A DNA stretch of 64,000 bases from Calliopsis andreniformis (GCF_051401765.1 NC_135066.1:20253001-20317000); one strand, 5' to 3'. Counted from the first letter of the stretch, positions 36,362-49,364 are shown. Program-made: numbers and translations. The notes: generated by a model not told the origin, from the letters alone.

Positions 36362-36777
36362 ATAAGATAATTTTTACAGAATTGTGTAATCTCTATTCTC
36401 TTTGGAAATGCCAACTAGGGGTCTATATTTCTTCTTTTAGTAAACAATATTATGTACTTTATGCAGGAAGATACATACTTTATTTCTGTAATTAAAACAA
36501 TGATTGGTAACAGCTTCGAGAATACGTATTTAAAGTAACTAATATTTGAATATGCTTATCTTATTGTTAGAATGGAACTCGTTATACTAGTACGATTAAT
36601 TGTAAATCAAAATTTCACCAACTTGTCATTCGCGTTCAGATTTAGTCATGCTTTATATGTCTTAAAAAACTAAATAATATATTTCCAATAAAATTATGAT
36701 CCATATCTACGAAACGTTGTATGATGTAAACATTGTAATACTTTTAATACATTTTTATATTTTCCAATTTTTTTTAG

Positions 36778-36867
36778 GTAAGTAATTCGGTTTTCTCGGC
36801 TGCTATCCAACAGCTGATTCAATTAACACACAAAAAGATGTTTAAAACAAAAATTGACCTGGAATAG
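36778..36867 (+). CDS. Candidate terminal coding exon, 29 codons
   Basis: A near-ideal acceptor (TTTCCAATTTTTTTTAG, ending 36777) is followed by the only open frame, 29 codons ending in TAG at 36865-36867. The peptide begins VSNSVFSAAIQQ and is mildly amphipathic. Strong acceptor-like sequences are common in AT-rich DNA, so this rests on the splice signal plus a short frame. Confidence 0.18.
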   Translation, partial: VSNSVFSAAIQQLIQLTHKKMFKTKIDLE

Positions 36868-36971
36868 ACCACGAGATCCTTGTGTGCTAGCGACCTCATA
36901 AAAATCAACCCTTTTCAACCGTTACAAGTATGTTCTTTAATGCTCGTGGCACGTTTCTAGACATGAATTGA

Positions 36972-37250
36972 AGTTTTCGCGAAGCGATACTTTCGAAGGT
37001 AGAGGAAACAGTGGAAACGATGAACGTTGCTCTAATTCGGGAATGGACGCTCTCTGATCATTGGTCTCTGATCATTGTCCGGCGAGGTAGTCTCAGCTAT
37101 GCTCATTCACTACAGGAGAAAACTGAGATCGAAGGAAATGGCAAATCCTTGCAGGATTTTAGCTCCATAACGATAAGTAACGCCGTGGAGAAAGATTCGG
37201 ACACGTACATAGTACATACGTATAACTACAATGCGTCGCTTCAACAATGA
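36972..37250 (+). CDS. Unassigned open frame of about 92 codons
   Basis: The frame opens after a TGA at 36969-36971, has an ATG at 37014 in context GAAACGATGA, and stops at TGA 37248-37250. The composition is protein-like: Glu, Thr, Val rich early, then RRGSLSYAHSL, and a Tyr/Asn-rich end. Local G+C is raised. It lies about 100 bases after the candidate exon at 36778-36867 on the same strand, but in a separate reading frame. No motif is recognised. Confidence 0.22.
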   Translation, partial: SFREAILSKVEETVETMNVALIREWTLSDHWSLIIVRRGSLSYAHSLQEKTEIEGNGKSLQDFSSITISNAVEKDSDTYIVHTYNYNASLQQ

Positions 37251-37765
37251 AAAATGTTTTCTCGTCGTTTCCACACACATTCATCCTTTGTCTCCCGTCG
37301 GTTGAACTTTTTTTTTACGGAGTGAAAAATCTTGGAAGGCATGAAATATTTAACTTCCCAACAGCGAGCAGAGAGAAATTACTTTAGAGCATTCAGATCG
37401 AACAGTTTGTTATCATTGCTATACCAGGGAGTCCAAGACTAGTTGTTATATTCTCCTGTTTTTTATTTTTTGTTTGTTTTGTCAAAGTCAAAACTCAGAC
37501 TTTGAAAAAACTTTTTTGGAAAGCATAGAGATTTTGTAACAGTGTCCTGATAAGAAGTTGGATATACACTACCAAAACAGAGATCTCAAATGAAGGACAT
37601 CTATTATAATGTGTACGTATAACATAATAGCGTATAGGCCCTTAACGATGTACGTAAACCATTAAATGATACTTGACAGTTTTAAGAACATAAACAATAT
37701 AACCCTCCCTCCCCAATTTTTCTTCTAAGTCTGTCTTCATTACGCATCTGCTGTCCGATTTTCTA

Positions 37766-39105
37766 CAGTTGAGCCCTGGTGGCCGGGACCTCTCATTTGC
37801 GATGTTGTCGCTCTTCTGGCTCCTGAATGACACTTCTCTCACGGGGCGCGCACTCTGATTAACGGGTCTTAATCAATTATCTACGATTACGTAGTCGTAG
37901 GACTTTACCTATTGTCTGTTTTTGTCTGCTGTCTTTTCGCTGTCTTTTCATTTCTACAGGGTCATCCACCGTCTTTTTCATGGCGGTTAGGGAAAATCTC
38001 GAATCTTATTGGTAATTTAGGAAGACCTGTGGCGCACGGAGGAAATGGCGAACAACTCCGAAAATGTTGCCTCGTCAGACAGCACGACTTATGCAATTTT
38101 ATGCAATAGAAATATATTTATTGCAAATATAAGTATGTAACAGTTATTCTAATAATGCTTCAAGATTAAATTAATATAAATAACAGACTGTTACTGATAT
38201 GTTTTACACTTTAGGAATAAAAAAAAAGACAAACTGTATTAAAAAATAAGTAACAAAAAAGGTGGAAGTCGAAATATCTCTGAAACAGTGAGGGACAAAG
38301 TTTTGTACATTTATATGACTGTTACATAAATGAAATATATTTTTATTGTATAAAATAGCAGAATAGCATCTGATTATTTCTATATATTTACTTCCGCGAA
38401 AATATTTTTTTCCATTGCTTTTTACTGCAACAAAATTGTTCCCTTTTTTTAATTTAACGTGGAAGGTCGATCCTATTATCCAATAATTCTTATTTGGCCA
38501 ATTTTACATTGCCGATAGGTATTACACTCGACTGAATAGTGTCATTTGCAACCAGAGACAAGTTCTACTATTTAAACCCACTCTTGGCTAATGACACCTT
38601 TTATTACAATTAAATCTATATACACATACAAATTGTTTCTTAAGTATATATGAAAAAGGTAAATAGATATAAAAATTTGAATCTAAAATATTCATTCTTC
38701 TGAATTAAAGTGAAACAAATGATTTCAATCAATACATTTTCACAAAAAAGGCAGAAATATCATGTTTCAGTGTCCTATGTATAGTAAATAAATTCAAAAT
38801 AAGCCAAACAGCGTCTTTAACTACCTTGCAATTTTATTTAGGTCCATTTAAGATTGCGTCGTGAACTAAATCTCTTATATTTGTCGAAAAAGTAAGGAAG
38901 TATTACAATTTGGTACTGGTTGGAGTTACCTACAGACGCAAAAATCTGTTTTAGCAAGTCTATGGGAAAGGCGAATTTCACTTATAGTTAGGAAGACAAA
39001 TCCGATCTAGTGCACAATCTGGCAACGTTGCGAGAAATACGTTTCTGGCATTGGATCCCTCTCACAGTCATGCGCCGGTCGCCTGGCACGCCCAGGGCTT
39101 AACTT
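37766..39105 (+). mobile_element. TA-flanked non-autonomous DNA transposon, copy 2
   Basis: The left end is CAGTTGAGCCCTGG after TA, and the right end is CCAGGGCTTAACTT before TA. These are 13-14 base inverted repeats with a TA target, as in the Tc1/mariner/pogo group. The body is nearly identical to copy 3 (42309-43619) over long tracts. The stretch FSWRLGKISNLIGNLG within a small frame at 37912-38109 is kept in copies 1-3. No transposase is present. Confidence 0.75.
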
Positions 39106-39769
39106 TAAAAAAGCGAACAGTATAGTAGTGTTATCCAGTAGTGAAAGGACTCCCACATGTTTGCTTCTCTTTCCAACTATTTTGTTGATTCACCAATATA
39201 TACGTCGTACGTAGTGTATGATCTTTCTTAGCTATGCTGTCAATGTAGGAACACTATCTTTATTATATCATGTTTGCGTTCATAGTGTCGCGTGGTTTTA
39301 TTGACAATGAAAACGGGAGTAGAACAGACCATAGGGCCCGTGAGCCCGTTTTTGGACAGCGCTGATTTATTGCTTTCTTCGGTGGACGGATATTATTCAG
39401 ACTAATTATAAATACTTTTAACTACTAGTTCTACGTACCTTTGTTTGTTTCCTTAAAGGATTGAGAGTGAGGAGTTCAAAATCTCTCTAGAGATTGCCGT
39501 CCATTTAATAGTACAGCATATGAACTGCACTAAAGAAAGTTCCACATATTCTCATTATAATATGTACATAGTTTAAATGTAGGCGCGTCCATCTAGTCGT
39601 AATAGTGTCGCGTGTCGATCCTGTGCTGTTGTTGTGTTATAGGTTAAATACCTCCTGTAGCCGAATCCCCTAAACATGTTTCATTTGGGCCATGCAGAAA
39701 CTGTGTTTTTCTAGACTCTAGACTGAAGTATACTATTGTCAATTTCAAGAAAAGATCCCTAATAAACGA

Positions 39770-40500
39770 AGTCTCTAACTTGCGGTATTGTTACTTTCCT
39801 GATTTGTGAGTGGTATTTCTCCCATGCGGCACGCCCCCTCCTCAATGGGTCCTAACGAATTATGTACTTACGACTACTTAGTTGTGGGACCTGACCTATT
39901 CTCTGTCTTTGTCTGGCGTCTACCATTTTCTCTTTTCCACAAGCATCCCCAACGTCCTTTCTATAGCCACAGAGAAAAGCGTCGAATTCTATTAGTAATT
40001 TCAGAAGGTTTGTGTCGTAGGTAAGAAATGATGGACAATGCGAAGAATGTTTTTCATGAGGTAATTTAAGTTATGCTGTTCTGTGTAATGGAAATACATA
40101 TACTGTAAATATCTATATGTAACAGTCACTTAAATAATGCTTAAGAATTAAATTAGTATAAGTAATATACCGTTAGTGGTTTGGTATCTCGTTTCAGAAA
40201 TAAAAAAGAAACTACAGGTAGTAAATAGTAAATAAGAAGATAATCTATACGTAGAGGAATCCCTGAGATAAGGAGAAACTGTAAATTATGCAGATTTAAA
40301 TAACTATTACATAAAACAAATGTATTTTTATCACATACATATAATAGTATAACATGAACTAGAATTTATTTGAGTACATATAATATTACATTGTCATCAG
40401 AATTCTTTGTATTTGGCGAAAAAGTGACTAACAGTCATAATTCATTTTTAATTTTAGATATGCTATATAAAATATATGTATAGACTGATCCAGAGAAAAA
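39770..40500 (+). mobile_element. Same family, diverged and truncated, copy 4
   Basis: The sequence follows copies 2 and 3 in the same order: an equivalent of the GGGTCTTAATCAATTAT region (here GGGTCCTAACGAATTATG), then the TCTTTTC block, then the ATGCAATAGAAATATAT equivalent. It has many substitutions and fades out near 40400-40500. The left inverted repeat is no longer recognisable. It sits between copies 2 and 3 in the same orientation. Confidence 0.55.
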
Positions 40501-42308
40501 TAAAATCGGTCACTCAACTGTTAAATAAAATTTTGTCGTAACACTAGTGGTGATCTAACACTCAGTTTCTTCCTTGACTTTGTTCTGAGCATTTTCAATT
40601 TTATTTTGTGTTAGTAACATAAGTTGAGAAATTCAAGGAAAAGTTTACTCGAACATAAAACATTAAATAAAATAATCTTTTAATTTTAATTTAACAAAAT
40701 TCTATTTTAATAAAGTAATCCTTTATTTTATTTATTTATTTAATTAACTTCTTTAATTTAATTTATTTAATAACCATATAATGAAATAATGCGCAAAAGT
40801 CATTTGTTTACTCAAAGAAACTAATCTATAATTATTTCAAAATAACATCTAGCTCAAGAGAATGATGCGTTATTTATGTAATCATTTTGAAACATTTTAT
40901 CTATCTAATGTCCAAGCCAAAAATGTATTGGTTTCGTCAATGCAAAAGAATTTTCAGCGAAAACTTTATCTTCTACAAGATAGTTCTTCTTAATGACATT
41001 GAAATTATTGCAATGACGACGCTTTCACAGATTACTGTAATTACTCATTGATTTATTCAGCTCTTTACTCCCTCCTTAAGTTACCACTGATGCAAAAGAA
41101 AATCAATTTGCATTTATCGATTTCGTATCATTCAAAACTATTTAAGTTGTAGTTTATTCGATCAGCAGCAGTCTCGTTAAGTATTCAATTTGGAATGCGA
41201 GAGTCTTTTTTTTATAATGACGTTTTTGATCTTCCTTGATTCGCTTTATAATGTTGCGTTTGATCTTGTCAACCTATAAATTAGGTGCTGGAAGAAATTT
41301 CATCGTTACTCTGATGTTAACTTTGATACTGTGTGTTGGTGTAACCACTTCATCCCTTTTCATGCGACAGAGACTTTAATGTGTCTTTGAATGTATCTGC
41401 TAGGGTAAAGTTAGGAAAATGTTGCAAAAAATTGCTTTTCTAAATTGCTAGGTCACCTTTGAGCTATTTTAAATACATTTTATTTTTACTATTATACATA
41501 CTATTTTATACATTGGAAATGGCGCATAAAAGCTTTTGGAATAGGAAACGAGAAATATGATTGTGAATTACTTAATATAATTGCTAATTGACTCTATAGA
41601 TTTGTCAAAGAACAGATGTAGGAACTATTAGCAGAAACAGAACTATTTTGTAAAGCATATGTTCTAGTTTTTTATAGACGTACAAATATACGCTGCTAGC
41701 AAAAAGTATGGGATCACATGACTTCTTACTACCTCCTATTTTGTTATCAAATATGGACTAATCCTTTTAGTCTTTAACTAAATTTAATATGGTAGCCTTT
41801 TTATTGTTACATCTTTCTTGATATGTATTAAATTTCCAGAAAATAATTTATCCTCTTTTACTAACTGTATAGGTGTGGTCCTCTATACTTCCCGCCATAC
41901 ATCAATCATTATGAGGATATAATTACTAAATTAAATTAAACTTTTTTAGAGCTCCTTTTACGAAATTAATTTAAGTATAAAATGTGAGAAACGTTTTTAT
42001 AATTTTCATCAGAGTCAAGAATATGTCAGAACTTCCGACTTATTGTCACAAAAGATTCTTGTACCATTACAATACTAGACATTATCTCAGACAAATTTCT
42101 ACTCTTCAAATCGGTAGAATTAAATCTTCAAACGTCATAATTTCATCATAATTTGTTGAAATAATGAAAAAAGTTATTCAGCACACTTTTCATATCTCGA
42201 ATTGCAACGGTTATGTTTTGACTTCGGCTAATCGATTTTCTACTGTTCCATGTTCCTGGAAGCACAAATATAAATTCATGATTAAATTATATACTGTCCA
42301 ATTTTCTA
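40501..42308. other. Very AT-rich stretch, nothing assigned
   Basis: Runs of TTTAATTTA-type words near 40680-40780 are simple sequence. No gene or element end is seen. Confidence 0.4.
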
Positions 42309-43619
42309 GAGTTGAGTCCTGGTGGCCGGGACCTCTGATTTGCAATGTTGCCGCTCTTCTGGCTCCTGAATGATGCTTCTCTCACGGGGCGCGCACCCTG
42401 ATTAACGGGTCTTAATCAATTATCTACGATTACGTAGTCGTAGGACTTTACCTATTCCCTGTTTTTGTCTGCTGTCTTTTCGCTATTTTTCCTTTTCTAC
42501 AGGGTCATCCACCGTCTTTTTCATGGCGGTTAGGGAAAATCTCGAATCTTATTGGTAATTTAGGGAGACCTGTGGCGCACGGAGGAAATGGCGAACAACT
42601 CCGAAAATGTTGCCTCGTCAGACAGCACGACTTATGCAATTTTATGCAATAGAAATATATTTATTGCAAATATAAGTATGTAACAGTTACTCTAATAATG
42701 CTTCAAGATTAAATTAATATAAATAATAAACTGTTACTGATTTGTTTTACACTTTAGAAATAAAAAAAGACAAACTGCAGTAAACAGTAAATAACAAAAA
42801 AGATGGAAGTCGAAATATCCCTGAAACAGTGAGAGACAAAATTTTGTACATTTATATCACTGTTATATAAAAGAAATATATTTTTATTGCATAAAATAGT
42901 AGAATAGCATTTGATAAATTCTATACATATACTTTCGCGAAATTATTTTCTTTCACTACTTTTTATCGCGAAAAAATTGTTTCTCTTCTTTACTTTAACG
43001 TATAAGGTCGATCCTATTGTCTAATAATTCTTATTTGGCCAATTTTACGTTGCCAACAGGTATTATCTTCGACTGAATAGTGTCATTTGTAACTACAGAC
43101 TAGTTCTACTATTTAAACCCACTCTTGGCTAATGACACGCTTTATTGCAATTAAATCTGTACACACATTCAAATTGTTTCTTAAGTATATATGAAAAAGG
43201 TAAATAGACATAAAAATTTGAATCTAAAATATTCATTCTTCTGAATCAAAGTGGAACAAATGATTTCAATCAATACATTTTCACAAAAAAAGCAGAAATG
43301 TCATGTTTCAGTGTCCTGTGTATAGTAAATAAATTCAAAATAAGCCAAACAGCGTCTTTAACTACCTTGCAATTTTATTTAGGTCCATTTAAGATTGCAT
43401 CGTGATCTATACCTCTTACGTTTGTCGAAAAAATAAGGAAGTACGAAAGACGAAAAAAATTGCTTTAGCGTGTCTATGAGAAAGACGAATTTCACTTAAA
43501 GTTAGGAAGAGAAATCCGATCTAGTGCACAATCTGGCAACGTCGCGAGAAATACGTTTCTGGCATTGGGTCCCTCACACAGTCATGCGCCGATTGCCTGA
43601 CACGCCCAAGGCTCAACTT
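42309..43619 (+). mobile_element. TA-flanked non-autonomous DNA transposon, copy 3
   Basis: It is bounded by TA at 42307-42308 and 43620-43621. The left end is GAGTTGAGTCCTGG and the right end is CCAAGGCTCAACTT. It is colinear and highly similar to copy 2, with small gaps near 43440. The high similarity of copies 2 and 3 points to later movement than copies 1 and 4. Confidence 0.75.
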
Positions 43620-44429
43620 TAACAAATTGAACAGTAGGCTAGGACTTAGTAATTATAATTCGGAGAGTGAGATTGCAGTCCAAGTATAGGTTCTAACATT
43701 TTGTGGAGACTTATAGATTAATAATGAAAATGTATTTGCATATTAATTGCTCGGAGTTTATAGCCGAGAAAAATGATTTACATAATCTTGCACTTTGGAA
43801 TTCAAATTTACATCCATCTTTTCAGTGAAGTTCATTTTCAACTATAGGCCGCTGAAAACTTGAACGCTTTAAGGATATTGTTATTTTAATATCATAAATA
43901 TAATAATACTAAGTATTTTTCTAAATCTTAACTATGTTTAAATAGCGTAACTTGCAACGGAAGTTTGGTAACCCGAAAACTCGAAAAATTCTGAAGCTTG
44001 ATACACAAATAGTCTAGGTCTCCAATAATTGAGCACTACTTTATCGTTAGTGCTAATATTCACTTTAACGGTGTGAAATCAAACCCCATAGTTTTTATAT
44101 TTTTTAGGTTTCTGAGTATAACTTTGTAATGGTAAGAGATACAACAAAACTTTGAATAAAGAAATTGTTCAGTTTTTGTATTCTGACACCTTACTGCAGA
44201 AGGAAATAGTTCTCAGCGCTTAATTTTTATAAATAAACAAATTCTCTCATTTTTTACATAAATAATGGTAAATGATAGAAACGATTATTATATATGAAAC
44301 AGTTTTCATCTTTTGCGATCTAACAAAATATAAAGTAGAAACATTTCGTTGTTAGCGTATTTGTCATAAACAACTAATTATCGTTATATGCATATGACTA
44401 TTTTTGTTCGATTCTTTATTCTATTTGTA

Positions 44430-45710
44430 TCCTAATAAAAATACTTCAAAAAAGTAAAAAAATTATGCTAAGTATATAAAAACGTCCAAGACGAAACTAT
44501 CCCAATGGTAACCCAAAAACAGGCATAAAAAAGGTGTGAAATCATAATAAGCTACAAGTACATTTAAACATAGTTTAAAACTTTTTAAGCTTTTTAGATA
44601 TAGAAAGGTAAATATGTTAAAATCATGTTTTCATAATATCGTTGTTACACCAATTGCTAAGTTTACTATGCAATTTACTCATATCACGAATATTTTAGTG
44701 TGAAGTTTATATAGATATACATCTGTGATTTGCTTCGATGTATGTCCGTCACCTGGAAGTAAAATACTTGCAGTCTTTTTACTGGGATCTCACTTCTTTT
44801 AAAAAAGACGATTTGCATAGGAAATTCTTCATATAATTTTTGACATTACAATTTGAAATGCACATTTTCGACTTCTCCCTAAAAATTAACCAATGTTAAT
44901 TATCACTGGAGAAATACGAAAAGGAGAGAAGGGAAGGCACAAGAGGAAAATAATCTTACAAACAACCAAATTTACATTCTTATAAAACGTAAATAAAAGA
45001 ATTTATAATAAAGTTTATTTCCTGTTTGTATTTAATACAAAACATTACTCTCTACTTTGAAATTTATACATAATATACATACCCGTTGAATAGTATGGGT
45101 AATGATCCGAATTACATATTATGTTGTTCTTCCTAGAACAAAAAATATTTGTAGTGTAATGGTGTAAAATCATGGGACATTTCAAATTATGATAATTGGC
45201 ACATAGAAGGTAATGATTCAGTAAGATATCTTGTGATTGAGATTGCCTTGCAGTTCAAGAGTATAATGATGTGTGACAATTTAAAATTTGACACTTTGGC
45301 GCTTAACTCAGTTGAATTTTTAGATATTAAGAATAGTTTCATGGTGTACAAACACGTAGCATTTCAAAATTTGACAACATACCGTATTTAATAAGTGGCA
45401 GGTTATCTTATACATTATACAATGACGGGCAACGAATCTCACCGAACGATCTCAATCAGGAGTCAGGAGTTGACGAACGAAACGTGTTAGTTCCTTTTAT
45501 CTGAATATGTGCATGTAACGTGTATGCGTATAAGACAGGCAATAAGTTTCGCCAAGTGATTCCGAGAGTTGACGAAGGAAACGTGTGTTACCCCTTTTTG
45601 CCTGAATGAGTCGTGTAATGTGTATATGTATATTTTGTCGAAAACTCAGACGAATTTTCAAAGCGGAAGAAAGAGAATAAGAATCTTGAAATTTTCGTGT
45701 GAGTATGTTT
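44430..45710 (+). repeat. Left member of a large inverted repeat
   Basis: This segment matches the reverse complement of 51445-52370. Landmarks in order are CCTAATAAAAATACTTCAAA, GTAACCCAAAAAC, AGCTACAAGTACATTTAAAC, AAAATCATGTTTTCATAATATCG, the tandem monomers, and ACGGGCAA..CTCACCGAA. It has an extra 300 or so bases (about 44745-45060) absent from the right member. It also has a local duplication of the GTTGACGAASGAAACGTGT part (about 45470 and 45570). Confidence 0.7.
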
Positions 45711-46298
45711 TCATCTGTGAGTGCTCAAGTATACAAGTACATGCAAAAATTCAAAATATATAAAGAGAATCTCGGAACGAAAAATATGTTAATTGTAAGT
45801 TCAAGTATGTATATCTGAAAGTATTGTTTGTCGAAGTACCACACTATACTGTCCTGATAGAAGTTCACATCTTGAAGTTACATAGGAAACAGAAGAAACT
45901 CGTGTGTAAGAACTATTTACGCTTTACTAACTAGAATATGCATTCATAAAACCGAGGATAAGTTAAAATAAAAGAATAATTCCTAGAAAATGTGAGTACT
46001 ATCGAGCTTACATGGACAACACCGATTAGGCGGTTCATCCGTACCAAGCAGTTATTTTTACTATTATTAAAAATGAAGATACCAAAAGAATTAGTGGAAT
46101 CATTAGTATTAAACAAAATATAAATAAATAGTAAGAATGGCAGATAGGGTTTCAGTTAACGGTGTTTCAACCTCGATTACAATTATGAATATGATTTAGC
46201 AAGATACTGAATCAAAATAATCAGTTTTTCAGAGAAGTTGATCCGTTTTGAATTTGGTTATAAGCTTAATTATTATCAGTATTTAATATTCTACTAAA
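45711..46298. other. AT-rich stretch, nothing assigned
   Basis: No gene or element boundary is seen inside the inverted-repeat pair here. Confidence 0.4.
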
Positions 46299-46460
46299 CA
46301 GGGTGAAAGAAAAGGGTTCATAACTTTTAAAACAGATAGTACTCGCCGAATGAAGCAGAAAGTCCTAATAAACATAAGTCGAAAAATTAATATTTTCAAG
46401 GTTATGAACAATTTTTTATTTCCATTTAAGTGAGCGACTTGCTCGTTTCAAGAACAAGTC
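46299..46460 (+). repeat. Terminus-like repeat with the AAGTCGAAAAAT block
   Basis: It begins ACAGGGTGAAAGAAAAGGG and carries ATAAGTCGAAAAATTAAT, the block shared with the TACAGGATG family copies at 6067, 15847 and 55576. The remainder is too diverged to align by eye. Confidence 0.3.
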
Positions 46461-46895
46461 ATACTGTATAGAAACAATGAACTATAGAATGTTTTTCCAT
46501 TCTACACACGCATCATAATATAGGATTGTTATATCATAATACGTCGTGTGGCCAGAGAAATATTAGTAAGGTGAGATTTCCTGTACGCGTCTGACGTACA
46601 AAATGCTACGTCTGATCGTAGCGTCTGATGCATATATAGGAATCCATAACTTTTCACATCTTCGCGATAAGTGAATAGTTACATAGTAATAGAGTATGGT
46701 AAGAATAATATCGTATTACTGTAATCAATAAATAGTAGAAATACATGGTAATTATGCAAAAAGGGGGCCACCTCATCGATTTCAATGACCTAGAAATACA
46801 TTGTCAGAGATATCAATTTTGAGTAACTTTTTACTACACATATTACCCATGCTTGGTTTTAGTTTCCGAGATATTCACAAAAAGCTTTATTGGAT

Positions 46896-46980
46896 GTGTG
46901 ATTATGTGTTAATACTGGAAGGTACGTGGTGAGATCTTGAGTGTGTGATTAACACTGGATAATGTGTGTGTGATCTTGAG
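46896..46980 (+). repeat. Two imperfect tandem units of about 42 bp
   Basis: GTGTGATTATGTGTTAATAC ... GAGATCTTGA is followed by GTGTGTGATTAACACTGG ... GTGATCTTGA. It is a short local duplication with GT-rich wording. Confidence 0.45.
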
Positions 46981-47120
46981 TACGCAGTTATTACATAGTG
47001 TATGCTGTAAATAGTTTTTTACTAAGTTATTATTATTAGATACTTTATATTTTTTTCTCTCTGTCTAAACATTTTTAAGATCGTGAAAATTCTAATGTAC
47101 ATATGTATTTGCACGATTAA

Positions 47121-47279
47121 GCATTACGCTACACAACCAAACTTGTCCCAGACTTCCTTCAATTGCCGTGCAATTCATCAGATTTGAATGCCTTAGAAAA
47201 TTTTTGGAGCACACTCAAACTACTCGTGTATTCATCACCGGTCATTACATATAAGGTGTTTCAACATATGCAGGTATAA
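47121..47279 (+). pseudogene. Relic of a Tc1-type transposase C-terminus
   Basis: The frame carries LQLPCNSSDLNALENFWSTL, a clear variant of the Tc1 transposase C-terminal motif (proline, then Asn-Ser, Asp-Leu-Asn, and a Glu followed by Asn-x-Trp). The Glu of the ALEN part corresponds to the third catalytic acidic residue. A TAA lies immediately upstream (47118-47120). The frame then runs into the unrelated TAAGGTGTTTC repeat near 47253. Only about 40 codons of enzyme are left, so it is not functional. Confidence 0.65.
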
Positions 47280-48000
47280 CTTCTGGGGTGCGTTCGGTGT
47301 GCTAAAATAAGAAAAAAAAGTTCATATAAATATACAATATCTCCAGTTTAAATGTCTACACGTGATTATTTCTCTAAGTATTAAAGATGTAAACAAATGT
47401 TTTAGACAAAAGTTATATAGCATTAAGGGGTGAATATGGCGATGACGTTGATTTGTCCGCGATATAATCTTGGAGAGCCTTGTGAAAGTCACATTTAAAT
47501 TTTTAAATGGAACCCTATATTTTTCACTGCACTTTCGTATGGTTAATATTGAAACGTTTTTAAAACACTACCTGCTAATATATTTTAAACCATTGTCAAG
47601 TTTTTAACTTTCAAAATTGATGTACCACCAGCATTAGCGTTACGTAACAAACTTTGCCAGCAAAAATTGTTTACCTTTCAATTTGAAAGGTTGAAAATAA
47701 TAATGATGAGTGCTACAAGTTACTATAACTTTGTCGGGAAAGGTGCTTTTTAAATCAGGCTTGTCTTATTTTAAAGGAAAATGATCAAACTTTTTGACAC
47801 TGTAAAACATAATTGCGAAAATTGTCGCCTGTAGCTTCGAGTTCGTATCAAATATGAGGAAATCCTTACACTTTGACATCCGTCGTCAAGAAAAGACTGT
47901 TGGATACAGGTGTAATATTCCTAAAGCGATGCTACGTTGTTCATGGAAGAGCCGAAAGAGTCTAATAGACGAAAAATGGGAATTCTTATGCCGTGCAGTT
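47253..48000 (+). repeat. Insect-type interspersed repeat starting AAGGTGTTTCAACATATGC
   Basis: It follows the Tc1 relic directly. Segments such as AAATGGAACCCTATATTTTTC and GGCGATGACGTTG are non-coding wording I associate with widespread insect repeat families, from memory and without a search. No open frame of note and no clear second end is present. Confidence 0.3.
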
Positions 48001-48541
48001 CAGGAGTTGAAATCCAAAGCTTAAATACAATATTTAATACTTACTCTAATTTAGTTGAATATTAATGGAAGTATAAAATGATTACATATTATATGTAGTT
48101 GTATAAAAGTGAGGTTAGATTATTAGATATCTATAAACGGTTTCAGTAGCGCAAGGGTTATACGTCTAGGTGTATTATGAGTGGTTAGGTTAGATGATTA
48201 CGCTATCATTAATTATTAATTTACATATAATTTTGGGTTGAGGATCCTCTATACAAAGCGCAGAGTAAGTGTATGTGTGTGTGTATGTGCAAAGGGTCTG
48301 ATTTCGTATGCCCTAGTCGCTGCCAAAGCTATAGGTGGCTATAACCTTGGAGCGGTCTAAAGTCTTCGGAAAACATTTAACTCTTGCTTGAATTGTCTAA
48401 GCATCCGTAAGCCTTTCGTTATTTAGGTTATATCAGTTGCTACCCTTGAGAAAATACTTCATATCCGTCAGACTGGAAACGGTTTCTAGCACTTGTTGAC
48501 AGGCGATTCGTCTGCTTTATGGCAAGTGTGAACTTTAACCT

Positions 48542-48890
48542 TAAAGGAGCATCAATTACTTTATTTGCTAGAACGTTCGCTACCCCTAAGAAAGCGGTAT
48601 TAATCCAACAGGGCTTACATCAGCTGCCTCCAAGATGTCGCTCGTACTGCATCTACTTATTGTTAGAATCGTCGTAGTGCGCATGTCATAGAGGTTACGC
48701 AAATCTAAATCTGTAAAGGAGCATCGAATATTCTTGATTTATATTTTAACAATATTCTTGATCTTTTTCTTTGGAAAACGGTCGTTACCTCTAAAGAAGC
48801 GGTCTCGATCTCTGGATGAGTACCCCCAGCTGCCTCTCAGATCCTCGTATTCTCGCAATTCGATGCCATAGAGTGTATCTCCTGCTTTTT
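48542..48890 (+). repeat. Diverged direct duplication, period about 172 bp
   Basis: TAAAGGAGCATC occurs at 48542 and 48714. Each is followed in the same order by CGTTACCTCTAAAG/CGCTACCCCTAAG, an AGCGGT core, CAGCTGCCTC, and a GTCATAGAG/GCCATAGAG end. The AGCGGT core also appears near 54400 next to the TACAGGATG family, which links these repeats. Confidence 0.5.
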
Positions 48891-49345
48891 TTTTATATAA
48901 TGGTGCGGCTTGATGACGTAGTGGCTGGGAGGTGGTTAAGCCTGCTGCGCACTGTCCTTGTTGAGGTACCAGGGGGGTCCAGAGGTATTGTCCTACATGA
49001 AATCGTGGGGTTAATTCAGGAAAAATTTGCAAAAAAACCTGAAACAGAGAAAGGAGTGTATCTCCTGCTGCTTTCGTAGCTCCTTATATACGTTTTAGTC
49101 AGAGTTCGCACATAAGTAGTGTCTTATTTCTAATGGCGCACTTATTCTAACCGTGAATGTTTTAAATGAAAACGTACGAAATACGTTATATTTATATTAA
49201 AATATAATTAAAACCTATTATATATGACATATAATGAAGTACAAAAATATAAATTAAGTATTTAAACTAATAGAATATGCACTAATAAATGTAATAGATA
49301 ATATAATGCATAATATTAATACAAAGAAAGCGAAAATAAATACAA

Positions 49346-49364
49346 CGGGACGGAGAGAGAGAGA
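49346..49364 (+). repeat. Short GA microsatellite
   Basis: GGACGGAGAGAGAGAGAGA marks a short GA run, followed by looser GA-rich sequence to about 49420. Confidence 0.6.

Noticed and set aside
48739..49032. 97-codon minus-strand frame with an Arg/Asp-rich end
   Set aside because: It lies within the 172-base duplicated repeat, and the equivalent part of the other unit is not open.
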